The translations under genes and the position numbers were made by a program. Below are positions 46,707 to 56,627 of a stretch of DNA of 64,000 nt, in pieces. How positions within the stretch are numbered: position 1 is the stretch's first letter; each line of letters begins with the position of its first letter. Source of the DNA: Siphonodentalium dalli (lineage: Eukaryota; Mollusca; Scaphopoda; Gadilida; Siphonodentaliidae); NCBI GenBank assembly GCA_032622095.1, contig CP136062.1, forward strand, positions 134,557,282 to 134,621,281, in the 5' to 3' direction. The notes under the pieces are model-generated. The model searched no databases and was not told the DNA's origin. It was given only the letters and a program-made list of their open reading frames with translations.

Positions 46707-47177
46707 CTAAATATCGAACAACACGGGTAGATGTTGTTTACACCAATTATAAACGTAAGTATCATTATGAAATCCGGGTTTATTTAAAACGTATAGACAA
46801 TCCAATCCTCTACAAGTATGATACAAATAATATAATACGAAATAACCACACAAAAAAGAAGATATATGTTGAATATAATTTGTACTATAATACAATCTAC
46901 CATATTTAGCTAACATAATTTTCAACTGCTCAGATGGAGGTAATCCGATAGGATCAAAATATATTATAAAATTATCATCCCGTTTCCATATACATATCCA
47001 ATGTTCACCATCTAACCAAGATGGGTCAGTATTACAAATTAAACCTCTGTTCGGCTTAATAGTATCAGGTAATTCGTCCAAAGCATAAACGCCTAATATC
47101 ATAGAATTCAAAACTGAGTCTGATTTTAATGCATCAGATATATCTAAGTTGCTCAACATAATGTTAAAATATTCCAC
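46707..47177 (-). CDS. adenain-like cysteine protease (Polinton PRO)
   Basis: 156 codons, somewhat shorter than adenovirus protease. The catalytic set can be read in order: H59 in GEHW, D75 in FDPIG, Q103 in YIQH and C110 in FLCGYF. This His-Asp/Glu-Gln-Cys arrangement is that of the adenain (C5) family, which matures capsid proteins in adenoviruses and is a hallmark of Polintons. The start overlaps the end of the capsid gene by 14 bp. The frame is complete and no active-site residue is missing, so the enzyme may be functional. Confidence 0.9.
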   Translation of the reverse strand: MEYFNIMLSNLDISDALKSDSVLNSMILGVYALDELPDTIKPNRGLICNTDPSWLDGEHWICIWKRDDNFIIYFDPIGLPPSEQLKIMLAKYGRLYYSTNYIQHISSFLCGYFVLYYLYHTCRGLDCLYVLNKPGFHNDTYVYNWCKQHLPVLFDI

Positions 47178-48469
47178 CTGTGTAAACGCTACGTTCCCCG
47201 CTAATTTCTATAGAACTATCATATTCGGCATATACTATTACATTTACTGTATGTGGTAAAGCTGTTGAAAATTTGGCGCTTAACCGTGCACTACCTCGCT
47301 GTTTTGGGTGCCAAACTAAACTATCTGCATTATGATCGGCAGTTAAATCAAAACCGAAAGTTGTAAAACCATTGGCATAATCAAAAAAACTAACTCTGAA
47401 AGATTGCTCGCAATATAATTTATTTATAGAATTCAAAAATGTGTAATATGAACCTACATATAAATCATCATCGAAAGTTTGTTCGTATTTATGTCCATTC
47501 ACGGTTTTACCATTAACAGACAATTCCATTTCGTAGCAATCATAATGTTTAAAATTAAAAGGAGAAAATGTTATAGTACCATTAAATGCTGTATTATCTA
47601 CTAAAAATATTAACACTCTTTGGAAGAAATGGATCACCCAAAAACAAATCGTCTTTAATCAAGCTTAAAGTCCTAGGTGCTACGCTAAATGTTTTTAACG
47701 AAACTCTATCCAAAGGATATTGAGCATTGGTTCCACTTAATAACTTTTTGCTTATTTCATTTGAAGTGACATCACTTAACTCTACGGTTCGTACAAACAA
47801 TTTAGTATCTGACAGCTCAATCTTATAATCACCAGCACTACCTTGTAAACAAAAAGTAGGCTTTGATCTATGCAGTCTAAGTTTTATGGGTACGTTTGGA
47901 ATTAACAATTTTGGTTGATTAAACATGTCCAAATGTAGTTTACCGCATAATTGATTTTTTTTTGCATTATTACCGTCTTTAATTATTCCAAGTAACTGCC
48001 TACCTCTGAGAATGTCTCCCAGTACATTATCCAAAGTCCCACCTTTCTGAGGTATAAATAAAGTTGTTCTCTCTAATTGATTTTCTCTTGTAGAACTTAA
48101 GAAAGTTTCTATGTAAGATCTATAAGCATAATATCGACCAATTCCACATTCTACACCGTTTAATAATAAATCAGCTCTCTCGAATAAAGAATGAAGAAAA
48201 TTATTTACTGGAAAAGCGTGCTGGTCGCCTGCAAATGCCGTATCGCCAGTTTTCGATATTTTAACGTCGGTTTGCAAATAACTTTCCGAAAGATCAACAT
48301 AATGTGCAGATGGGGACTCTAAAAAGAACTCTAGTACGTTACTATTTGAATAATTTGAATTCGATGGATGTTTCTCTGTAAATGAACCGTCTGTTATAGT
48401 TACCACAGTAGGTGGAATTTCAAAAACATCCACCTCACTCTTAGAAACTGGACAGCTGTTGGGATTCAT
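47164..48469 (-). CDS. double-jelly-roll major capsid protein, frame broken once
   Basis: The first frame (48,469-47,594, 291 codons) begins one base before the upstream gene's last base. It contains blocks such as VDLSESYLQTDV and FPVNNFLHSLFERADLLLNG, which I associate with the Polinton capsid family annotated in many invertebrates as F54H12.2-like. The second frame (to 47,164) continues the family with an FNFKHYDCYEMELSVNG block and ends in GGIF. The two frames are offset by +1 (equivalently -2) and meet at a five-base A/T run at 47,603-47,607. The join could be a lesion, a sequencing error or recoding. Total length of about 430 residues suits the family. It would build the hexameric capsomers. 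Confidence 0.78.
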
Positions 48470-48835
48470 TTATTCAAAAATATCACGTTTTGTTTTTCGT
48501 CTCTTCCTACGTCTTTTTGAAGGAATATCCGAATATTCTTGTAATTTACGTCTTTTTGATGGAATATCCGAATTATATTGTAATTTACGTTTAGGCCGTA
48601 AAAGATCTAAAGCTGCTTCTTTACCCCGATTTCGAATAGATTCTGATAAATTTTGCCCACTCAATATATCGCTACCAACATTAGTGGCTGTTTCTAAACC
48701 TTTTGTTAAAAGAGATTTTCCCAGATTTTTTGCAATTGGCGCAATTGATCTGGCTAATTTGCCAAAAATAGAACCAAGTCCGTAACCTCTCTGATACCTA
48801 TCTCCTATAAAAATAGGAATAGGACTATTCGCCAT
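48470..48835 (-). CDS. pVI/pX-like basic virion protein
   Basis: 121 codons. After a short N-terminal segment with GYGLGSIFGKL (residues 17-27) comes an alanine/leucine-rich amphipathic helical stretch to about residue 80. A strongly basic tail then carries two near-identical repeats (KLQYNSDIPSKRR and KLQEYSDIPSKRR) and a final RRRKRRKTKR cluster. An amphipathic helix plus arginine/lysine-rich tail is the layout of adenoviral pVI and pX and of small proteins next to the capsid gene in adintoviruses and Polintons. It probably links capsid to DNA or acts on membranes during entry. It directly abuts the capsid gene. Confidence 0.7.
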   Translation of the reverse strand: MANSPIPIFIGDRYQRGYGLGSIFGKLARSIAPIAKNLGKSLLTKGLETATNVGSDILSGQNLSESIRNRGKEAALDLLRPKRKLQYNSDIPSKRRKLQEYSDIPSKRRRKRRKTKRDIFE

Positions 48836-48888
48836 AACTTTAAATAATGAAACATCTATTTATATACATATATATTTAATATCAATCC

Positions 48889-49974
48889 TTATCCAATCAA
48901 AATGCGTTTAAATAATAAAACTAGAACAGTTTTACCATAATCCGTCCAAGGAGGTGGCAAACCTGTAGAATCACGAATATACATCGAAATAGTGTCAAAA
49001 TTCTTATGATGTATAGGAAAAAATTGCAAATTTGCGAATTCATAATATGTTGTTGATACAATATCATCAGAACGTGGGCATATTACTTTCAATAATTGTG
49101 AATTAGAATCGCCTACTATACTATGTGTACATATATCTGAATAAATATAAAGAGCGTCTATATGATCCAATTGATTAGTTACAATTAAAAAACAGTCTTT
49201 GGATTTTCCACCGGTATCTTTTAATTTTAATTGATAATTTTCACACAAATTAAGAAGATATCCCAATTCAGAAGTCCTTGTAATTTGCAAATCCATCGCC
49301 AACGAATAACGAGACATGCTTGTATGGTTTGCCATTCTAGTGAAACAAAGGTAGTTCACGTTTCGACGTTTTCTCACCTTAATGTCAATCACTACATCCC
49401 CGATTAAATCCTCAAATATGGTTTGTGACTCTTTCGCATCGATTGAATGCAAACCTGGATCTATTAATTTATATTTTGTTTTTTCTAATTCTGACATAAA
49501 TTCAGAATCTTTGTAAAAATGCAAAATTAATTTTCGTTGAACTAATTGCATCCTTTCTATCAAATCTTCGAAAGAACATTTGTCATCAAAAATAACACCA
49601 TATTCAATCTTTGTAAATACACTTTTCCTCCATCTAATCGGACCTTTAACCCGAAGTTTCCTAGCAATAATACCGTAATTGGGATCTCTAACAAGTGGTA
49701 AATCAGTTTCTGGCGTCAAGAAATTCATATCCACCACTATTCCATAAACAAATGCATAAGATTGATCATCTGTGGAAAAGGTAAAATTTCTTTGTTCCAG
49801 GAGCGGGCTTTTAAATCTGGTTGGAATAATGGCTGATGATAAACCTACATACCAATCGTCCTCCTGTAACCGAATCTCACTAGGCAAACTCACAGTATAT
49901 TCGGATAGTGAATTTCTGAACAAATCACCAGAAACGTTAGACGGCAAAGTGATCGAGAAGAGGCCTGTTTCCAT
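48889..49974 (-). CDS. penton-like minor capsid protein (candidate)
   Basis: 361 codons, intact. It begins FSITLPSNVSG and contains SLPSEIRLQEDDWYVGLSSA (residues 29-48), wording I associate with the protein that accompanies the capsid gene in invertebrate Polinton-like elements. By position (between the membrane protein and the pVI/pX-like gene) and size it is the best candidate for the single-jelly-roll penton. There is no membrane segment or enzyme motif. Its start overlaps the preceding gene by 38 bp. Assignment rests on family memory and context, not on a structural comparison. Confidence 0.62.
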   Translation of the reverse strand: METGLFSITLPSNVSGDLFRNSLSEYTVSLPSEIRLQEDDWYVGLSSAIIPTRFKSPLLEQRNFTFSTDDQSYAFVYGIVVDMNFLTPETDLPLVRDPNYGIIARKLRVKGPIRWRKSVFTKIEYGVIFDDKCSFEDLIERMQLVQRKLILHFYKDSEFMSELEKTKYKLIDPGLHSIDAKESQTIFEDLIGDVVIDIKVRKRRNVNYLCFTRMANHTSMSRYSLAMDLQITRTSELGYLLNLCENYQLKLKDTGGKSKDCFLIVTNQLDHIDALYIYSDICTHSIVGDSNSQLLKVICPRSDDIVSTTYYEFANLQFFPIHHKNFDTISMYIRDSTGLPPPWTDYGKTVLVLLFKRILIG

Positions 49975-50203
49975 GTTTACTTAATTTAGGCGACGGAGAC
50001 AAAAGCCCAACAGAGCCCGACAGTAAACTAATCCAAATAGACGGTGTGTCCACGCCGTATGTACTAATATTTATTATAGCAGAAACACATACTATATAAA
50101 GCAAAAATACTTGACTGATATACACAACCTGTCCTTTGGAAACTTTATTATTGAAAAAAGTCCATTTTGACGATTGTCGTTTTAATCTGAGGTCGTTATC
50201 CAT
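49937..50203 (-). CDS. small membrane protein with two hydrophobic segments
   Basis: 88 codons. The N-terminus is basic (RLKRQSSKW). The first hydrophobic segment (VVYISQVFLLYIVCVSAIIN, about residues 26-45) and the second (SIWISLLSGSVGLLSP, about residues 55-70) flank a short loop, with a polar C-terminus. It overlaps the integrase end by 22 bp and the penton-like start by 38 bp, so coding pressure in two frames supports it being real. Similar short proteins accompany these elements as I recall. A role in membrane attachment or lysis is only a guess. Confidence 0.6.
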   Translation of the reverse strand: MDNDLRLKRQSSKWTFFNNKVSKGQVVYISQVFLLYIVCVSAIINISTYGVDTPSIWISLLSGSVGLLSPSPKLSKHGNRPLLDHFAV

Positions 50204-51303
50204 TCTCTAGGAATGTACGAATCGAAACTGGGTGGATAGCCGCTCCATCTAACTTTTATTTGATCTCCATCTCTTTCTAATACACGTTCAATTTTCCACA
50301 TAGTATCAGAATCAATCGTTACAGGTGATAACTCGCTCTCATAGAATGTACCCAATATTTCCTCTGAATTGAGATCAGCTATTTTATATCTATGTGGTTT
50401 AGAACCAGGTACCAAAGACGTAATCTTAAACACTTCATAAGTATAATTGGCCAAAAAACCCTTTTCAAACTTATTTTTTAATTTTACCAAGCGAACGCTC
50501 TCTCCCACTTTAAATTTTGCTTTTGTAACTGGTAATTTATAAGTCTTCGATTCATTTCTAGCTGCAATTGCTTGCGATGTCAAACACGAGACATCTTTCG
50601 GTGCCATTTTAATCGCTCTGTGTATCTTCGAATTATAGGAATTCACCAATTTAGGCAAAACTGTTAAATAGCGCATAGATTTAGATTTGAAGAAATATTT
50701 ATACATTTTAGACTTTAAAGAGCGTTCTACTCTCTCAACCAAAGCGGCTTTCGTGTCATAATTTCCCGTAGAATATAAATGTACACCATTCTTCTTCAGA
50801 AATTGCTTAACGTTAGCGTTGTAGAACTCGGTTCCGCGATCAACATGTATACCGTTCGGTCGTTTGCGCTGTTTAAAAATAATTTCTAAAGCCTTCATTA
50901 TAGAAACCCCAGTCTTGTTCTTTAATGGTTTAACAATTAAAAATCTTGAAAAGCAATCAATGCAAAACAACAGGTAGCAATAACCGTCATTTTGCTTGGA
51001 TATATTTCGCACATCACTCAAATCCATCTGCCATATATTATTTACAGAATAAGACTCTGTTCTTGACCTAGGAAATATTATTCGTTTCGGCCTGTGCAAC
51101 GAGTACGAATTTTGTTTTTGTAACCAAAGTCGGACATTTTTTCTCGATATTTTATTTTTTACTTCCTTATACAAATTATATTCAGATCCATAGGATGAAC
51201 GGTGAGATGGGTCGTAATAAATCGATGATAATAGATTATCAATTTGACGAGTCTGATGACCATTTAAAAAGCTTCTGTTTTTTGCCTTTGGAGGCATCTG
51301 CAA
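50182..51303 (-). CDS. retroviral-type DDE integrase with C-terminal chromodomain
   Basis: 373 codons, complete. The catalytic core shows D94 (WQMDLSD), D155 (HVDRGTEF) and E190 (ALVERVERS), so the D,D-35-E geometry is intact. Residues 263-320 form an SH3-like DNA-binding region. Residues 336-369 (WKIERVL..IKVRWSGYPPSFDSYI) are a chromodomain, which can steer integration to methylated histone tails. A clear N-terminal HHCC zinc finger is not visible. It catalyses insertion of the element with the 6-bp stagger seen at its flanks. Its start overlaps the 206-codon gene by 65 bp. All key residues are present, so activity is plausible. Confidence 0.94.
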   Translation of the reverse strand: MQMPPKAKNRSFLNGHQTRQIDNLLSSIYYDPSHRSSYGSEYNLYKEVKNKISRKNVRLWLQKQNSYSLHRPKRIIFPRSRTESYSVNNIWQMDLSDVRNISKQNDGYCYLLFCIDCFSRFLIVKPLKNKTGVSIMKALEIIFKQRKRPNGIHVDRGTEFYNANVKQFLKKNGVHLYSTGNYDTKAALVERVERSLKSKMYKYFFKSKSMRYLTVLPKLVNSYNSKIHRAIKMAPKDVSCLTSQAIAARNESKTYKLPVTKAKFKVGESVRLVKLKNKFEKGFLANYTYEVFKITSLVPGSKPHRYKIADLNSEEILGTFYESELSPVTIDSDTMWKIERVLERDGDQIKVRWSGYPPSFDSYIPREWITTSD

Positions 51304-51859
51304 CTATTAGATCTGCTTTACGATATTTATTTCCTAAGAAATGTGTTGGTATATTATTATCTCGTAATGATCGGGACAAACTATCCCAATTTCTAAGTGC
51401 ACTGGGTTTCCTGACCTTGCTAGAAGGTATTATATCATTTACCAAATCAGTTATGCTTCCGATTGGCTTGTCAGATAATGAAATCATTCCACTGTCGTTA
51501 ATTTCAATTCCTGGCATTCTTTTTAAATGCGATAAAAATAACGAGCCTTTTTTCTGGTAAATGTTTGGCAAACTTTCAACTGCTAAATCTAGTTGGTTAG
51601 GTTCAGGTAAAGCGACGTCACCGGTGGGCTCTTTCGTGATTTTTACTGGAATCGGCGTTGTTTTTATAGAATTCTTAGCCATGTCATATTCAATAGACGT
51701 GGAATTAATTTTTCTTTTCTTAACTGACTCGGGCATATCTTTATCGTCTAATATTTGATGCATTTTTTGTCTCACATCCTCTGTTTTCAACGATTGAATA
51801 GACTGAGAATTTTGCCAGTTTGCAAAAGTCTTAAAAGGCACCAACACCATTTTTTCCAT
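51239..51859 (-). CDS. 206-residue Polinton protein of unknown function
   Basis: Begins MEKMVLVPFKTFANWQ. It is lysine-rich and mostly hydrophilic, with a predicted helical N-terminus (to about residue 50), a linker rich in T/P/K (60-100), and a conserved-looking C-terminal region with ITDLVNDIIPSSK and LRNWDSLSRSLRDNNIP (residues 132-172). The same kind of protein sits beside integrase in related invertebrate elements as I recall, but I cannot name a function. It has no signal peptide or membrane segment. The stop lies 65 bp inside the integrase gene. Confidence 0.6.
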   Translation of the reverse strand: MEKMVLVPFKTFANWQNSQSIQSLKTEDVRQKMHQILDDKDMPESVKKRKINSTSIEYDMAKNSIKTTPIPVKITKEPTGDVALPEPNQLDLAVESLPNIYQKKGSLFLSHLKRMPGIEINDSGMISLSDKPIGSITDLVNDIIPSSKVRKPSALRNWDSLSRSLRDNNIPTHFLGNKYRKADLIVADASKGKKQKLFKWSSDSSN

Positions 51860-51868
51860 ATTTTTTTT

Positions 51869-52185
51869 TCAGAAAACTTTGCCTAAAATGTCTCCTAAAA
51901 CAGGAATTAAACTAGCAGCCAGTGCAGCCAAAAAACCGCAGTGTTGTAATTTTGTTTCCTGGTTTTAACAGGATTAGACTTCTTTGACAAATGACGAATA
52001 GAACTTTTAAATGGTCTTAAATTAGCTTTAATTTTAGACGAGATTGGTACATTTCCTTTAAGCAAATTATTACAACATTCAGATAGACTGTCTAATCTCG
52101 GTCTGTTTAATGCCCTCACGTCTCCAGTGCGTAACATGTTTCTCAAATATTTTGCATTTTTTCTTAATTTCACGCTGGGGCCCAT
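51869..52185 (-). CDS. small basic Polinton protein with frameshifted hydrophobic tail
   Basis: The open frame (52,185-51,907) gives 92 residues: a basic helical protein with LSECCNNLLKGNVPISSK (residues 35-52) and KTRKQNYNT near the end. It runs out of frame at an A run (51,930-51,935 on the plus strand; T run in the gene). The neighbouring frame continues from there to a stop at 51,869 with about 20 small and hydrophobic residues, a better match to the expected family ending. One base missing from the run would explain it. It overlaps the ATPase gene by 16 bp. Function unknown. Confidence 0.6.
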
Positions 52186-52766
52186 ATCGTAGGAGTTTCA
52201 CTGAGGACGTCTGATCTCAATCGAAGGTTATCCGGACAAGTTTGGTTGAAATCCACCAGTAAATGAGAATATGGATCTGTTGTACACAATTTATATGCTT
52301 TTGATAAATTATTAATACCACATTGGGTAGATAAGAAATTTATCTGACCACAATCTCTAGGAGATTTGAATAAAATAAAATAATTGGCGTTTAACGATAA
52401 TTTTCTACATTTTCTTTCAAAAAGATTATGCGTGACGTATACCACACTACATCGTTCGTGATGTGATTTTCTAGCGAATATATCTGTTACATTATCGATC
52501 TCTTTGTCAATATGATCCATATCATCCAATATTAATAAATCGCAATCGCACAACGATTCTGGAATTTGGTTTACTAATTCTACATTCTCAGACACCTGTT
52601 GATCACAATTAGGAGTAACATATGTTATATTTTCTGGTACTGGAGACATTAATTTTTCTTTATTTTGGATTAGACTATATATGAAGGTTGATTTACCACA
52701 CGCATATGGGCCATTAATAATAGCACGAAATACGTCCTTAAAACATACGTAATTGTACGTTTTCAT
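52170..52766 (-). CDS. FtsK/HerA-type genome-packaging ATPase
   Basis: 198 codons, typical of the short A32-like packaging ATPases of Polintons and related viruses. Walker A is GPYACGKST (residues 19-27), Walker B is LLILDDMD (77-84), and a VTHN sensor-like box lies at 111-114. It would use ATP to push DNA into the capsid. It is the first gene of the leftward block, starting 20-30 bp downstream of an ATTAAAGAGCG motif. All motifs are intact. The chief alternative, an unrelated P-loop NTPase, is unlikely given the neighbours. Confidence 0.88.
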   Translation of the reverse strand: MKTYNYVCFKDVFRAIINGPYACGKSTFIYSLIQNKEKLMSPVPENITYVTPNCDQQVSENVELVNQIPESLCDCDLLILDDMDHIDKEIDNVTDIFARKSHHERCSVVYVTHNLFERKCRKLSLNANYFILFKSPRDCGQINFLSTQCGINNLSKAYKLCTTDPYSHLLVDFNQTCPDNLRLRSDVLSETPTIWAPA

Positions 52767-53208
52767 TTTTATTGTTTTGTCAAACGCTCTTTAATTCAGT
52801 AAAACACAATTTTTTCGCACACAATGGATGTCGGCAAAATTGACAAGAGAGAATCTGATGTATACATAACAGTGGGTAGCCATATATAATCACACGCTTT
52901 GTCGACTTGATGCTATCGCGTTACAAACCGTATCGGCAGTTTAATGTCGCGAAACACCTATTGAATTCAAATTTTACTACCTGTTGTCGACCACCGCCCA
53001 TAAAGATATATCGTGCTAACCCATTACAAACTGTCACCTCTGTTTAATATGGCGGAACCAATCTAAAGCCAGCTGAAATACAAAAATTTACCACATGGGG
53101 GGCGCGGAAGGGCGTTGATATATCGTGTAAATTTAAGTTTGCGGTAAAAAAAAGAGAGGATTTTATCGTGTTGAACAGATAGTTCAACTATAAACATTGG
53201 TAGAGGAC
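52767..53208. other. intergenic region between divergent frames in the Polinton
   Basis: It lies upstream of the leftward gene block and of a small rightward frame. There is no coding signal. It includes GTTGAACAGATAGTTCAAC, an 8-bp-arm hairpin near 53,170. It is the natural place for a promoter, but no element is demonstrable. Confidence 0.4.
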
Positions 53209-53364
53209 ATGAATAGTGTTCGGGAACGATTGATCAGCGCGATAGAGTTGGACACAACACCATCATGGATTAGACGGCCTGCTGTTGCAAGAAATGATCA
53301 ATTTGTCGACGATAGTTTCGACGAAACATTAGATGATGATCAATTCCATGACGTTCCTGTGTAA
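53209..53364 (+). CDS. possible 51-residue acidic protein, opposite to the main block
   Basis: ATG at 53,209 to TAA at 53,362-53,364. The peptide has a basic first half (VRERL, IRRPAVAR) and a very acidic end (DDSFDETLDDDQF). Codon third positions are not obviously random. Part of the same DNA (ACAACACCATCATGG..AGA..CCTG.TGTT) recurs without an open frame at about 54,178, so this may be either a remnant of a larger rightward gene or a chance frame. Confidence 0.3.
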   Translation: MNSVRERLISAIELDTTPSWIRRPAVARNDQFVDDSFDETLDDDQFHDVPV

Positions 53365-53654
53365 CATTGTTTTTTCTACTTTCTCATTAAAGGGAATGGA
53401 GGCCCTCATGTTTTATTTCAGTGTGTTTTTTTTTTAAATCTAGTGTTGGCATTATATGCGGGAAATTATTTGCTACATGTGTTTTCTTAATAATCAGGTA
53501 AGTGTAATTTCTATACGTAAACAAAACTGTTACAGCAGTAGTAAGAATGATGCACTGCTTGATACATATAGATAATTGAAGCACTCAACATTTCATAGTC
53601 GGATCTGCGCAAATTTAGTTCATAGGCACGGAATAATTATGTTAAGTTCATCAT

Positions 53655-54090
53655 GTTTAAAGACACAGTTGGCCTTGGCAGTGGGTATCCTGTGAAAAAA
53701 ATCTCCACACATCATAAACCGCCACAAACAGAAATAAGATAAAAAATGTAGATAGACTTTGTCCGTATACAAATAAGAATTATCGCATAACAGTATGTTT
53801 TGGTCATACGTTTGACGATTGTTATGTAAACAAAAGCATAATAAATTAGTTTTCTAGGGTTTGTAATATTATGGTGGTAAACATAAAGAGCGTTATATTT
53901 GTTGGCGAATACCTGATAAGTAACGAATGAAGAACGTTTATGCCATTTGTGTGTGATTAGTCAGTAGCATTGTGCTGTCTTCTGTAACACAATCAGGCTC
54001 TTGCTTAGGTAAAATATAGTAGGTGTTTATGATAACATGCTGTTTACGCGATGGTCATGGTATATATGAACGGAACTTTATGCATTTAAT
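53655..54090 (+). repeat. diverged R1 copy inside the Polinton
   Basis: CCGCCACAAACAGAA, TTATGTAAACAAAAGCATAA, GGTAAACATAAAGAGCGTTAT and GCGATGGTCATGGTATATAT follow the order of R1 copy A. It was either inserted into the Polinton or shared by descent. Confidence 0.65.
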
Positions 54091-56627
54091 TGTTTTTCTG
54101 TTTAGGAACAAATATCAATATTTTCGTCAATTAAGGCCGCACGTGCCTTTAACGTATATAGTTCATCTATAAAGACAACACCATCATGGTCCAGATGACC
54201 TGTTGTTCCATGTTTGCAATGTAAACAAAACTGTTACAGTAAAATTTAAGATGCTGGTTTTATTTTCTTCGGCCACGTACATCTGTATATCTTTTTCTAT
54301 TCAACATCAATATGCAATACAAGTTCAGAAATATTGCTCTGCACACCTCTTGTATGCAGATAGAATTGAGTGCTGTCCACCCTATTTAACTATCCAAATT
54401 ATATTGGGGGTTCAATTGTTTTTATTAGGTAGATTTCCGTGCCGATTTAAAAATGTGCAGATAATGAACGGGGACATGCATATAAAACACACATTAACCT
54501 AGTCTAACGACATCGATCAATTCCAGATGTAATGTTGCAACTAATTGGCTTAATATTATTGTTTGATTGATTCTGTGAGATAATTGCATACTATTGATAG
54601 CCATATCATTGCAAGTACATGTGCTCGTGTGTGCACATAAGCATTTTATATTCTGGTTCATCATTATACTTTACAGAAATGCGAGAAAAATAATTACTCT
54701 AAATGTTTAAATTTCAAAATGGCGGCGAGTAATGAGTTTTATGCATGTGTGCAGATTCCAGTTTAAAAACGAACGACCGGGCATTGTTTTTGTCTGATCG
54801 TGTTTACACTAAATGCTAAATTGCGTACGGATTAACCAGCATGTTTTTTTCCAACTCATGTTGCCATTATGATTAAGAGCAGAATTATTTGCCATAATCA
54901 GTTAAGTGTTATCTTTATTTATTATGTAAACAAAACTGTTACAGTATTAGCGCCCTTTTAAGAATTAAGATGTGAAGAAGACCTATTTATTAACAATTCT
55001 GAGGTAATTTTTTTGGCTGTGATGTTCAAACACTTTTGGTATTCAGTGAAATTATAAAATGAAATCGTATTGCTCTTTTAAGACATCTTGTTTATAAATA
55101 GTGTGAGATATATAAAATAATAAAATAAAACTTATTGCCATTTTAAGACATCTGGTTTGAACAAAGTATACTGTATCCTAATAAAACATAATTCTTATTG
55201 CCACTTTAAGACAAGTACTTTAAAAATCATGTATAATCTAATAATTGTTTTGCTCCGATGAATATACAAACTTGATTCTAATTTATCGTTTTAAATTATA
55301 CAGAACATAGGTTAAAAGTTATCTGAAATCATAATTTAACTAAACTCACCAGGTGTTTTAAATCCGTGACTTTATAGGGCATTTAACTCGCTTATATATA
55401 ATAATTGGAATGTTTGGAATGTTTACCGTAAGGTAAGTTGATCTTCAAATAGGCGACTTGACAGGTGTATTTTAAATTACTGGTTTTGTAAGGACGGGTC
55501 GTTAACGAATGAGTTCTTTGAAATATGATCCAAGCTAGGTAGCCTAGTTGAATAAATTAGTCGCCTTGTACAGATATAGGTCGACATGACTTATATTATT
55601 CATGTCGTCGGATAAAATGGGAGGGTACATTATGATAGGCATACGAGGACATTTAACAAGATAGCTCGAATGATTTTTTGGGAGTATAGATAGCTTGAGT
55701 AAATTAATGTGTTACTGTATATAAACAAAGCTCGACATGAATTCTCGACGAATGATAGTAGATTATTAGACTTGGCTCGAATGACATAATTTTGATGGGA
55801 CCTAAAGATAGAATGAATAAATTAATGTCTTTTTATATAAACAGACGATTCGCATAGGTAAAATTGAGAGATAGAACTATACTTCGATGGATTATCTGTT
55901 CTTTAATGGGTAAGTAGCTTTTACTATGCAAAACAGAGTTTGACATGAATTCTCGACGAAGACCTCATCATGTTTAGTGCTATATGTTGGTAGATTATTC
56001 GACTTAAAGAAAGATGGCTCGAATGACATCATTTGTTGGGACTAAAGATAGAATGAATTTTCCTTATATAAACAGATAGATTCGCATAGGTAAAATTGAG
56101 GCAGAATTATACTTCGATGGACAGTCAACATTTTTTCAAAAATTTAGCAATAAATTGATTAAAGTTTTATTGAATTTTCATATTATTTTATTGACATATA
56201 AAGTTTGTGCTTGAATTTTGTTGACGAAAACATTAGTGTTTTCCTAAGATTATAATATTTTTACATTTTTTGATTAAAGACAAAACATTTATTGTCTTTT
56301 ACAATTATTGTGGTAATAAAAAGGGACTTTTGATGCTTGCGAGCGAAACAGATAAAGTTAACATTGAAATTGTTTTTAAAAAATTCGGCTTTCAATTGAG
56401 ATTAAGGATTTTCATATTTTGATGTATTTTTAAGCATTATAACATATAACTTCAATTTTGTTGACGAAAAAGTAACTTAAATTGTGTTTTAATTGCTTTA
56501 TCGTGCTTTTACATTTAATATTTCATTAAAAGGGAGATTTTTTTATTTGTTTGAAATATTGAATTTATGTTGGAACTGAAATACGTTGTCTTCATATAAA
56601 CCGAAAATACTCCCGTCATTCATAATC

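Noticed and set aside
54203-54502. 99-codon plus-strand frame in the Polinton right arm
   Set aside because: No recognisable motif. It overlaps decayed internal repeats and is likely chance in AT-rich DNA.
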